Below are positions 1 through 11,703 of a stretch of 64,000 nucleotides of DNA, piece after piece. The position numbers and the translations under genes were made by a program. The notes under the pieces were generated by a model that was not told where the DNA came from, searched no databases, and saw only the letters and a list, made by a program, of their open reading frames with translations. This DNA is from Emergomyces orientalis (lineage: Eukaryota > Ascomycota > Eurotiomycetes > Onygenales > Ajellomycetaceae): positions 372,001 through 436,000 of the forward strand of contig MOWL01000046.1 in assembly GCA_002110485.1 (NCBI GenBank). Reading direction: 5' to 3'. The first letter of the stretch is position 1; every line of letters begins with the position of its first letter.

Positions 1-559
1 TGGAAGAGTTATTATCGTACCAAAGGGCTAAGCTATGAGCACCCGCACTGCGGCCTTTAAAGTCGTGCCCGGTATTCTTAACCACCACTGGGACATTATG
101 CTTTGCAGCGAACTTCAATCCCGCCTGGATGTCCGAAACTTTCCGCACATCGATGTAATAGTCCGGTACGTTGCCTTGATAGCAGGTGGCGTCATTCACC
201 AGCAATTTGGTGAGCGGACACCCGTGTCCATCCGTCATGCATGTCCCATGGTATGGGTTGTGATATCCAGCAGGTTGCGACGAGATAAAATCGACATTGC
301 GCCGGTTGTCCTGTGCGATTTTACAAACTGCTTGGTCGGGGGTGTGGGGGGGCTGCGTCGGGCCATGGCTATCTGCCTCGTACCTTAGGTAACAAGGGGC
401 CGCAAGCGGCTGTAAGACACCGAGTCGACCCTCAACACTTGCATTGAGAGCCTGCCAGTCGGCACCAGAAACATCGGCGATTCCAGGGGCAGGTAATGCA
501 AACGAAGGCAACGCATTGGCCAGCGTTAGCAGTAGCAGACTAGATTTGCGAGTAAACAT
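1..559 (-). CDS. Secreted FAD-linked oxidase (isoamyl-alcohol-oxidase/BBE-like), N-terminal part
   Basis: An open frame on the minus strand runs from an ATG at 559 to the left edge without a stop (about 186 residues), so the gene is cut by the window. The first 21 residues have a basic start and a Leu-rich core, a signal peptide ending near ALPSFA. Around residues 65-135 there are several Cys and a PYHGTC segment, as in fungal isoamyl-alcohol-oxidase-like proteins. Near the edge lies VVKNTGHDFKGRS, the FAD-binding motif of the PF01565 (VAO/BBE) family; its His is the usual flavin attachment residue. Such enzymes oxidise alcohols or sugars outside the cell with release of H2O2. The substrate cannot be told from this part. 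A TATATCTA element lies about 90 bp upstream. Confidence 0.85.
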   Translation of the reverse strand, partial: MFTRKSSLLLLTLANALPSFALPAPGIADVSGADWQALNASVEGRLGVLQPLAAPCYLRYEADSHGPTQPPHTPDQAVCKIAQDNRRNVDFISSQPAGYHNPYHGTCMTDGHGCPLTKLLVNDATCYQGNVPDYYIDVRKVSDIQAGLKFAAKHNVPVVVKNTGHDFKGRSAGAHSLALWYDNNSS

Positions 560-3500
560 AGCTGCCTCAGTCAAGTACATAGAGGTAGCTTGAAGAAGGA
601 AAGAGGGAAACGACAGGAAAAAGCCCAATTTTCAAGGCTTTAAAGCATCTAGATATAGAAACAGAAGGCGGAAAATGGGCGGACGGCAATCTCCTCCTTT
701 CCAGCCCAAAGTCATGTTCCAACCCACTTTAAGGCGGTTGCAGCGGGTCTAAGACACTAGGGCCCCGACACATCCATTTTCAACTTCTCCATCTTCATGG
801 CGCGTGTAATCCTCAATAAACTCCATGGAGTCTTTACAATCATGGAAAAAAAATGTCTTGAAAGGCTGCAGCCTATTTCCCAAGTAAATCCTTCGACCAG
901 TATTCGCAGCGTTAGTGGACAATTCACAGTTTCGTAAGACTGCATCCGAGGACATTCCAAAAAATACCCTCTGGATGGCCAGGTAATTCCAAGAGATGGT
1001 CAAGCTTCCAGGCCAGCTGGCTGCTGCTACTGCCAAGTTCGCTCAGCCCTCAGCGACCCCACTAAAGCATCTAAAACATTGGACAGGTTCAGAGGGGGCA
1101 TGTATTATTATTGGTGTCGCGTATTGAACTCCCAGGGTTGAGCTGTTTGACGTCGCTTGTTCCTAGATTTGGAGCCGGCCCCGGCTTCGGTGATGGAGAT
1201 ACTAATGATCCATGTGGGCTATGCTCTTTCGGGAGCACCAAGGTCTATGCGAAATTGCTCTATCTTACCACAGCCCTTAGCCGATCAACTACCTAGGGTG
1301 CCCCTGTTGTCCCGCGGCAGGGCTAGTGAGAACATGAGATCCAATAGACGAGGAGCTAAAATAATAAATAGTAAATAAATATGAGACGAAGGGTGGACGA
1401 AGGAAATAGCGTCGAAAGATTCCATGTTTGCATGTTTTCTTGTGGCCGTGGAACGAAGCGTATCGATAATGAAGGTGATATATGATGTATTTGTTCACGT
1501 TCAACGGCGCATTTGATGGAGGTGGAGTTGGCTGTTGTGCTTTGAAGGTGGCGGTGTTATAAGTTTTTGAAAGCAAAAGAACCAGCTTATCCACAAGAGA
1601 AGATCAAAAAAATTATGGGAAGGAAGAAAAACATCTGCCGATATCACGGTATCAGAGTTCCATTATGGTCATGGAAAATGTTTGCCGCCCAACCCCTGTC
1701 ATATTTTGGCTTCTGATATCCCGCCGTCCTTTTCTCAGCGTACGCAGTAATAAGAGTGTTCGACATAACGTGCTGAGAAATTGATACCACAACCCAATCC
1801 AACAATAGCGTTACCTACAGAGATCAGAAAAGGAGCGCCGTTTCAACCGCCATGTAATGGGATACCCTCCCTTTTCAATTCTTAAGTCAACACCTCCGCA
1901 ACTTAGTTTTCTGTTTTTTTGAGCATGCATTTAGCCAGGGATGATTACCAGGATTATTAATATTGATCCATGGAAGAAACGCTGGTGAAAAGTAAAAATA
2001 TATTAAAAAATTATTAGCCAAAAAAAATTTGGGATGCGATGCAACCAACCAGAGATTGCTTTCCACTTCTTCCTGGAACTGCATCAAAAACTACTATGCG
2101 GAATCAGCTTTTCGCGTGGCAGCATTTAGCCAAAGTATGTTATTTGCGCGGCGTTTCTATCGGATCATGGACGACCTTCAATAGTCGAAGTTCATGAAGT
2201 CCAAACAAGAATACTACCCAATGGCTGTAATCATCTTCGGATGTGAGAGTTGTAGAGCTGGTGGCTTCGTTATTCTCCACCCTACGACCTTTTTCATGAA
2301 TGTTAACATCCGGAACTTTTCCTTCCAGACTGCGCAGTGGCGTTTCTTATCAACCGCTAAACCGCCTTTCCTCGGCTGTCAAACATGGCGTTAATCGTTC
2401 CAGCGAAGGATTGACACTAACTTGGGCATGGCTTGCAGGTAGCGTGCATTTCCAGAAGACAGCAGAAAGCCTTGACAGCAGGCCAATAGGCAAAAGGATG
2501 GAACAAAACAAGAAAATGAGGGCAGACTCAGCACGACCAAAGCTTCCAATCGGGGCTCTGAAAATCGAGCTGCAGGGTCATGATTGGTGGAAAATACACA
2601 AAAGGGGTATATAAATGATGACGGGGATAAAAAAGGCGTTGGCTGGTGCTTATACGCGGTTTCGGCAGTTCGAAGGCAGGTTGTTCGACGCTATCGCTTA
2701 ACGGCGTGTTGACAATCTACCCAGATAGGTATGGTTGCAAACCGATACGATGTGGATCGATCGACTCTCGCATGTCACTTCAAGACTTCAACCACTCATA
2801 CGGGTCACACCACACCACACGACGCTACGTGGTAGTGGCCTGGAGCCTGGAGGTTCTTGGGAACGACTCAAATTTCCCCGCATGAGACAGGAGAATCAAG
2901 TGCCGAATCAAGCAAGGCACGGATATCAATATCCCCATCTCCTTTTTTGTTTCTGGGCTCTCTGGGGCTTTCATAGGTTTTCTTAGCGCAAATCTGTACC
3001 GTCTTCTGTGGCAAGACAAAAGGTTTTGGGGAGTCCGGAATGAGGACTTCATCGGTCCCCTTCCGCGCTCTTCCCAAGCAATAAATTGATAATGCCGAAA
3101 GGCACATAAAAAATGTATCTCCAAGAAGGCGAATGACACTTCCCTGGCGGGTATCAACCATTCACCAAAACACAAAGTTGCGCTATCTTAGGCTTTCCCA
3201 GTGTCGGCATTATTACCACTAACTAATTTTCAGCAAGCATTCATGACAGGGCTCCCACGATGCAACTCCCGAATTTCAACCCCCGTCCCTAGGCCCAAGA
3301 AGCAGTGGCATCCTTCAGTCTTGATCTTTGGCTGCCCAAAGTAGAACAACAGCACCCCCAAACTTACCACACTCTTTGCATATTCCCACATGCGTGAGTA
3401 CTTTCGCGCTTTTCCAGGGTACACGGGTGGTGTTATTGATGCACTCCCCGGGCAACCAGGCTGGTAAAGAGCGGTCGTTTGGGTGGATAAAACCAGGCGA

Positions 3501-6500
3501 GGCCCTCAAACCCCCTTGTGTTGATGTTGGTAGTCCGATTGAACAGAGACCTCAAAATATTCATGATTGGCTGGCGGGTCTCGCCGCAATTTGAGGGCGT
3601 GGCCACATCGTTTCCCTAACCAAAGCCCATCCAGCCTGTGAAAAATTTTCTCCCTGGCTTTGCCCCCATTACAACAACCGCCCAACTTCTTTCCCCCTCT
3701 CCCCCCTCTTTTCAACTTTCCAGGGATTTGTCTTTTCTATTTTGGGTTTGGGCTTGCATTCTTGAGACTCTCATGCTTGATTGGTGGATGGAATATTACC
3801 AATTCAGACAAGGGGAGAGTAACTATTGGCCAGGGAAATTTATGCCGTTTGACAGCCCGGAGAACCAATATATCTGGATAAATTGATATAACTATCAAAT
3901 TCACCTCTCCACCGCCAGAATGGAGTGTTCTTGCGGTTGCGGTTCTGCCTGTGGATCGGGGCTTTTATTCGCGGCGATCCACGGGATGAACCCATGGTTC
4001 TCGAAGTATGGGTAAACGTAAACCATGGCTTCAGTTAACTCTCAGTCTTACCACGCGGATGGATTTGAGATAACTAAATCCACTGTCTGATATTTCACCC
4101 AAACCAGTTGTCTGGGGATTGGGTGCATGCGCTGATGGCGCATTGCTAATAATATGTCCAAGGGACCGGATGAATTGGAAAAGCTGAATTCGCAAACGGG
4201 AACCATTAATGGAGAGACAGAGAGAGAGAGAGTCTGGTGTCTGATTTACTCTTAAAATAAATCATCCAGCTCAAAGTTTCTTTTGAGGTGGGGATCGTTC
4301 TGATATTCGTGAAGCAGAAGCCCACAAGAGGATGAGATCATGCCCACCCACCCACCGATGTCGCCGCGTCAATGACGACCCGAACAGCCATGGTTAGCCG
4401 TTTGATACATGGCATTTTATCCGGCAATGACCCCGATGTTGACAAGGCATTTGGCACGCATACATTCTTGTGGAGGGTCCGCCATGGGCCCACCAGGCCA
4501 TGCAGCATCTCATCATACTCGGCGATGAGAAAAAACATAAAGTGATGTTTTTTTTTTGAAAAAAATGTCTTGGTATGATCAGTGCGGCGGATCACTGTGG
4601 ATAGGCATGGGAAGATTTCCAGTGCGCTTTCTCCAGTGGAATTGCAGCGGGTAATCCTTCCGAGTGACTCTAGCCCTTGACAGACTTTGGGCAAACCATT
4701 CAGCTTGAAGTGTTTGGCTGCGGACTGTCGAAACAAATCCATTGCCCTGCTCCATGGATAATATGACGCTTTTCCCTTGACAATTTTCGACATATCTTTC
4801 GAATTTTATCCTGTTTTTTTCCCCTATAGAAATGTCCCTCGCTCCACCGTCTCATAGTTCCAGCTCTGAGGAATGTACATTTGCTCTTTGCCGCAGCTAT
4901 TTTCAACCCCGTCAGTCAGTACTCCAAGGCACTGCCTCCGGTTGGAGAATGGACTGCATGTAGCACTCAAACCTGTTTTAAAGCAACAGACACCTGTCTT
5001 GCCCTGCCACATCTCAACCGCCCCCCCCCCTCTTCCCACTCACCAAAAAACCCAACGACCTGTTATCTTGAAACAGACCACTTGCAAGCTGAACCGTATG
5101 CCAGTTTCGGAGTGCATCTGAGACATAGGCTAAGCTCGAAATTTATGCTGGATGATGATCAATGTTTCCGCGGGACTTGTTTTCCGATACAGGGAGGTAC
5201 TGTCTTGGATAGACAGACCAGGTTACGAATATATACATATCACATAAGTTTGTTGACGTCCTAAAAATATCACACCTCTGTAACTTAATCTATTCCCATC
5301 TCAAGTGTCATAGTTGTGAATTGTATATACAATTGAAACACCGGCATGTATGGCTGATTCCGCCATTTCATAGCAGTGTCCCGGCTCATTGGTATAGCAA
5401 GGTAGTTTGTCATTTCTGATGGATCCGATGTAGCGGATCCGGCGGGCCATCATCATTATTCAACATGTCATGTTTCAATGTCATACCAGCCATCCTGTAC
5501 ATATTAGCCGCAGTACGCGGGGCAAAATATCTCTCCATTCACAACGTTCTTCAACACGCAAGCCAAAGGATAAGCCAGTTATTAACAACCGACCTATCAA
5601 TTTTTGACATACCTGTGAAAGTTGAAGAAAGTCAGTGGCATATTTGTTCCTGCAGCTAAAATCCAACTCAACCAAACTTTGACCCAGGGAAAGCATCTAC
5701 TAACCGAATATCAACCAGTTACTGGTGTAAGCTTTCTCTTTCGCGGGCACCGAACACACACATTCAGCACACAGAGAGGGCTGAACAGGGCAGACTAACT
5801 TAACACCTCCCCCTTAGTACTAGAATGATTCACACAAAATCTTAGAAGACACATCCAGATAATCAGCCAGCCGCCGATGCACTGCGTGCCTTTCAGGCAA
5901 ACACATGGTAAAAGTGATACTGAAATCAAAAAGGCCCGTTTTATCGCAGTCACCCTGCAGCCTCCGACTCCGTTTCCTTGTGGTTTCCCTCATGTGGTCA
6001 TTCCATTGCACACAGCCTAAATATGGCGGCCAGATATTCGGGATGCTGATCCGGCTCCTGCCACCCTTCGTTATGGAATCCGTGCATGGGGATTCCAATA
6101 CTGGGCTGTGCACTGGTCCATGACTATCTCGGGGAGGAGTTTTCGTTTCCAGGCCCGAGAATTTCGTTCATCCATCCATCACTCATGAAAAGAAGAACAC
6201 ACCCCTGGAGACGGGGAGAAGGGAAGGGTTTCCGCGGGGGGCAGCAAACCTTTCCGAATAATGCAAGGCAATTACATGCATATGACAGTTAGCCACCATA
6301 TTGCCTTTAACATTGACTTGACAGTCTTCCCAAGGCGGAAATATTCATGGTGTGCAATATATGCATGTATCATAAAATACAGCAATTGAGAAGCAGTGGA
6401 CATAGAGCTCTCTCTATACACACAGGCCACGTTACCGTTTTGATGCGTCCACATAATTCTTAAGCAATAATCAATCAGAGGCACCCACCGCTCCTCTTGC

Positions 6501-7135
6501 CTGTTTCTTCTCTGAAACGGTCTTCCATCTCTCCATAACACATCTTCACAAATGCGGATGGAGCAATTACGAATAATTACCCGAAACTACTGAAGAAAAT
6601 TGGATACACCTGCTTAGCCCCTAACTCCACGTCCCGAACAGTCCCCCCGCCCCCCGACTCTGAATAAATATAAACCAAGAGCCGTTGTCCTGGTGTCCCT
6701 TCCCGCCTCCATTCGCACTTCTATATACCATGAATATCAATATCAATAAAATCTCAAAGCAATATTAAATAAAATAGCTTATGTCCGAAGCCCACATAAT
6801 GAGTGAGAGAACGTCTACATGGACAGTAACTTAATGTTAATGTAGCTAGTATCTCAAGCTCCGTCCCCTCCAGTTTTCACTTATTATCTTCATGAAACCC
6901 GTTTTAACTAAAGCTTTTTGTCTCCCCGTTTCCTTTCCCGTCTTTTACTCCCTGGACCTATCCAACATAGGTATGGATTTGCGACAAGCAGTCCGTGCAA
7001 AAGACCCCTTGAACACCCAGCCGTCCATTATTGCGATGATCATGGCGCCAATGACGGGACATAGTGGAGGTGAAGCGAGGGGGGGGGAATGGGTTGGTTG
7101 CCTCTTGTGATCGACAACTACTTATTGCCCCTAAC

Positions 7136-7160
7136 ATAATATATATATATATATATATAA
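7136..7160. repeat. (AT)n microsatellite
   Basis: A run of about eleven AT dinucleotides inside the gene-free spacer. It could extrude a cruciform and is probably length-variable between strains. Confidence 0.9.
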
Positions 7161-8464
7161 AATTAGGTTTTATATGGCTGGCAATTTGCTGTCAAAACAG
7201 AGGAATTCCCCGTAATGTAATGAGTATGCGGAGTTCGGACTCCGACCCGTTCACGAGGAGGATTTGGAATATGATTATTGGGTCACTGGGTTTGCCTTGT
7301 GCGAAATGGCATTGGCGCAAATGCTCCAGCTCTGTTAAGGTCTCATTAGCTCTGCAAACTCTGTAATATGATGATACAAGAAATCCTTTCTCATCAAAAA
7401 GTCAAGCATGCGGCGGTTCCAGATAGTCAACATATCAAATCAATATGTGAGTTAGTTTATTTTAGTTAGCTAGTTAGTATTAACGCCTGCTCTTCTGTCA
7501 ACAGAAGGGAAATACATACCTGGTTATGGGCTCGGATTGTCTCCCGCTGCTAATCCCGCCTGAGAGCCTATGTGCTATGACAGGCTAATTCTTTGTATGG
7601 ACTTTAACTTCAAGCTCAAACACATGTAAACATACTCAGTAAACATGACGGAAAGCCTTGGAAGCGTTGAAAAGGCATGGAAGGATGCAGCAACACAGTT
7701 GACTCGTGTCCATGTCCATTCTCAGTATTCAGCGCAATAATATGACTATCTGTGCCGCTTTCTCGCTCGTCAAAAAAAAAAAAAAAAATGAAAATGAGAG
7801 GCCATTGGACTGTCAAATTTCGAAATGTTTCAGGATTTGCGTGGGGTTTTTTTTTAGAGGGTTAAACTATGTAAATCAACCACGGGCTAGATTGTTTTCT
7901 TGCGTCTTTTCAATTATGTGAGTATCAAAGATTAACAGGGGAAAAGCAAAAAGAAGAAGGCGAATAACCATGTTTGAAACCCTCACTGGGCTAGTTGTTA
8001 ACAGAACCGACAGCTGTTGAGGGATGGAATGAACAGAGGCATTTACTACAATGCGAAGCATGTGCCATCGAGCAATTGCAAATTACCCCTGGCGCTGGAT
8101 GCGAGCAAGCAAGTCCCGCGGAGGCGTTTTACATATGGGCTGGCTGGTATATTGGGCGGTTTGTATGGTTCATGATTATATATTGTTTCTTGTGGACGAA
8201 CCAAAGCGGCGGCGCCGCGAGAGAGCCCCAGAAGCCAAAAATATAACAAAAAACCAAAAAACCAAGCCCTGAGCTTCGAAACTAGACCCTCAGATGTGTG
8301 ATGGCGGCGTGCAGAAATTCGGGGCCAGGCTGTTTCAGGTGGCATGGTGTAACGGGCGAAGCTTGTGGGGGCTGACATGCTAACTGACAGCTGGGGCTGG
8401 CCCGACTGGGGCGGAGGGACCTTCCCGGAGAGTATGGATTATGGGGGAGGTTGGTTGCTTGGGC

Positions 8465-8510
8465 TTTTTCTTTTTTCTTTTTTCTTTTCTTTTTTTTTTT
8501 TTTTTTTTTT
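8465..8510. repeat. Poly(T)-rich tract
   Basis: A 46-base run made almost only of T with a few C, ending in about 21 consecutive T. It lies in the gene-free spacer and produces a spurious Lys-rich frame on the other strand. It may be a nucleosome-depleted dA:dT tract or the scar of a retroposed poly(A) tail. Confidence 0.85.
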
Positions 8511-11500
8511 GTGAGCTTCGGAGAGTTTTTGGTGATGTGATCGCCAAGTTACATATACGGAGCACTGGGCACTGAGAGTGGGATATGCAAGTGGCAGGTT
8601 TTGTTCCACGTGTTGGGTTTTGGAAAGCTGTGAAGTATGTAAAAGAGTTGTACGGGTTTCGAGCGTGTCACCATGTAGCCAACTTTGTTGTACACGGGTA
8701 TGGACAGTACTAGGAAATATATAGCAGCATTTCGTAATTCCTGACAGCTATGGCCTGGTACGGAATTGGTGCTACAAAAAAGATTGACTGACAGGCTGGC
8801 TTCTGCTTGCTATGAAATGGAGCAGAGCGAAAATCCCGTTCCAATAATAATGGTTGTACGGAGTAATCCGTATTGTACAAAAAAACAAAACAAAAAAAAA
8901 GCAAGCAAAAGGAAGAAGAAAAAAAACCTCCTTGTCAGTTGGAATCCCTCCAACCAGAGCCACGGGAAACTTTATCACACCCAACCCGGCGATTTGATTA
9001 GTTGATACACACAAATATACTTCTTGACTTGTTACAGAGCGGGAGGAAGTATTAGGACACTCAAGATAACATCCAATTACAACTTGTGGACACAGACTTC
9101 CAGTTCCTTCAATTCTCAAACAGCAGAGAGGTGACAAAAGACGGTTTTTGCGCAGGGCCCTTAAGCAGGTAATAAATAACCTTGGAAGTTAATACATTCA
9201 TGAGTGTGGAAGTGCGGGAGCAAGCGATGGCCCTGACTATGCCAGGGGCAAGTGGGGGTAATCAGGTTAAGATGACGATATTCATCACACATGAATGCAT
9301 GTTTCGAAATATATATACCTCAGGTTATGGAGACTGCTGATTTTGCCTTACCCAGTAGAGTGACTAGAGCCATGATTCAGGAAGGGAAAAGAAGAACGAT
9401 AGCGTTAAACTGCCATGATGGAGCAAATATGTTTTCTCCCTCTCGCGCTCTCCCGCTCTCGAGCTCTCTCTCTCTGTGTGGATAGGGCATGTATGTGTAT
9501 GAAAGCATCTATCTTTCTTGAGATTTTCCTTTCTATATATTATATTATTAATTTTAATCTAACCCGCGTTTTTCAATATTTACTCCATCTCCCACCCCTC
9601 CCTCTTTCTGACCCTTTCTTCCGGGCATCGACGGGGTTTGTGTCGGTATAAATTCCTTTTTATAAATTACAGTGGCATTCATTCCCCCCTCTCCTCGCTC
9701 CCCCCAACCACCGGCCCCTGCGTGGAGGCACGGGCGCTGGTAGGGATCAGGCTTTTCTTTTAAATTATTATGATTGATGTTGTATTTCTTTCACGATCAT
9801 ATTTCTATTCCTGGTGTGCTTTCCCGCAATTTGATCATCGGGGGTATTTTGTAGTTGCATAGGAGTATGAAGCGCATGCATAGAACTACCTGGGTACCTG
9901 GGCCTAGCAGCAGGGTGCCCTACATATATGTAAATGTGTAAGTTAATCCAGTAGTAGATATAATTGTACAGTACAGTACAATAATAAATACTGCCTCAAG
10001 GAACATATGGAAAAGATTAATGGGAGATTTTCTTTTTTATTTCCCCCTTTCCCCTTTCCCCTTGTTAATTGTATTTACTCAATCCTGTCTTGGACACAGG
10101 ACTTTTCTTTGTACTGTGTCTGTAGGTAAACTATGTACCGGAGTAGGCGTGCATTGCGTTTGAGTCGCACAAGTTTGCATGAAGGTGCGAGTTAGGGCTG
10201 TACCTCTGGAAATATAATTGGCCTTTGCAGGGCCGAGTTGAGGGGGGAAATAAATTAACAAAAAGGGCAGGAAAAAAGAGAGGTATATAACTTGTAAAGA
10301 ATGAGTTCAATAACTAACTAGTTATTATTATTATTATTAACCTTCTGCATCCCCTCTTGCAGGGCGGAGAATGGCGCATTTTTTTTTATGATTTGTTTTT
10401 TTTTCTTTCTTTCTTTCCCTCACGTTTTTTACATTTTTCTGTTACTGTTACATTTCTCATTTTTCTGGATACCCGTCCAGGTCCCAGGAACCGCAAACCA
10501 CAGAGCCACAGTAGCCCAAGTCTGTTTTCGTTTGGCTAAACCGAACAAGTTGAACAAGTTGAACCACCAGGATTTCGGAGCGAACCGAAATAACCCGAAT
10601 TTTAACCATTCGAGGGGGTAAAGTTACAGCTAGACTGGAAGAAGAAAAGACGCATTTCCAAGGTCCATTTTCGAGTTTCTCAACTTTTCTCCAAGCTGCA
10701 GAATTCAAGCTTAGCAGCGAAGTTTACTTGCGCCGTCAGACTGCCATCTGCCCAGTCGCAAGCCGAGATTCCACGCTCTTCATGCTCGGCCTTGCGTTAG
10801 TCTCGTCCCAGCAGTTCATTTACCCGTCCTTCGATTCCTTTTCGATTAAATTTCTATTTTTGTTTTTTTTCTCTTTCCTTGTTCCATTTTTCCTGGCATG
10901 CGGAGTTTATACCCTGAGGGCCGCGGATTGACTGCTAATTGAAATATTATTCGTATTAACTTAATCCGAAGTATCAGTTATTTATTATTTCCTCTTGGAA
11001 TCCTCATGGACCCCCTGTCTTTCGAAACTGCCGGCGCGAAATGCTGATACGGTGATACTTCGAGCCGGCTGGTCTCAGCGGCGCATTATTTTGTGGTCCC
11101 CGCCCTCGCCACTTATGATATTCCTGCAAACTATTCCAAGGTTAATAACAGCTAGTTACAACCGACAGCTGCTAAGTTGCAGTCGCTCTCATTAACAAAC
11201 CCACTGTGATTGCTGCTGGAGACTGGAAGACTGCTGGTGACGTGCTTACAGAGCTCCTCCTCTTTTTCTTCTTCTTCTTCTTCCTCCTCATCCGCCCGCT
11301 GCTGTCTGCGCTGCGCTCTATTTCACCACCACACTAACAGGGAGAAACAGGGAGATACCTCGCTCTCACTCCACAGCACTACACTACGCCCGCGCTATCT
11401 TCCTACGCTACTCCCGCCCTGGCCTCTCTGTCTCTGTGCCAACACCAGCAGCTGTCGTCTTTCTCTTTTCAGGCTCAATTCCTCTGTCTGTCGCCTCTTC

Positions 11501-11703
11501 AGGGCCCTGCTCTGGATACCAGCCAAAACCCTACCCTACTAATCCTTCCCCCCAGAGTCCATCCCCCTCCCGGGACGAGGTCGTTATTTAGGGGATTTTA
11601 ATTATTATTTGCTTACTCTCCGTTTCATTACCCTGTTCCCACTTGTTAACCTCTAATCTTGGAATCTTCTATCTGACCCGTCATCTCCATTGCTTCGGGT
11701 CTG

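Larger units (their letters stand above)
560..11703. other. 11 kb spacer with no convincing gene
   Basis: This stretch separates the FAD oxidase from the RING-PH-vWA gene. I read both strands and found only short open frames (longest 151 codons, 4338-4793 minus) without recognisable domains, believable splice chains or steady codon bias. It holds many low-complexity tracts: (GA)n near 4211-4233, (AT)n near 7136-7160, A17 at 7772-7788, a T-rich tract at 8465-8510, an A-rich tract near 8878-8926, CT-rich DNA near 9428-9478, TTA repeats near 10321-10340 and CTT repeats near 11260-11290. The last 1 kb is probably promoter and 5' leader of the downstream gene. Long non-coding transcripts or very small genes cannot be excluded. 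Confidence 0.6.

Noticed and set aside
4338..4793. 151-codon minus-strand frame in the large spacer
   Set aside because: No domain, broken by A-rich homopolymer coding (FSKKKHH), and no fitting splice partners.
5419..5445. GGATCCG...CGGATCC inverted pair
   Set aside because: Short arms with a six-base loop, in a spacer with no transcription evidence; expected by chance at this length.
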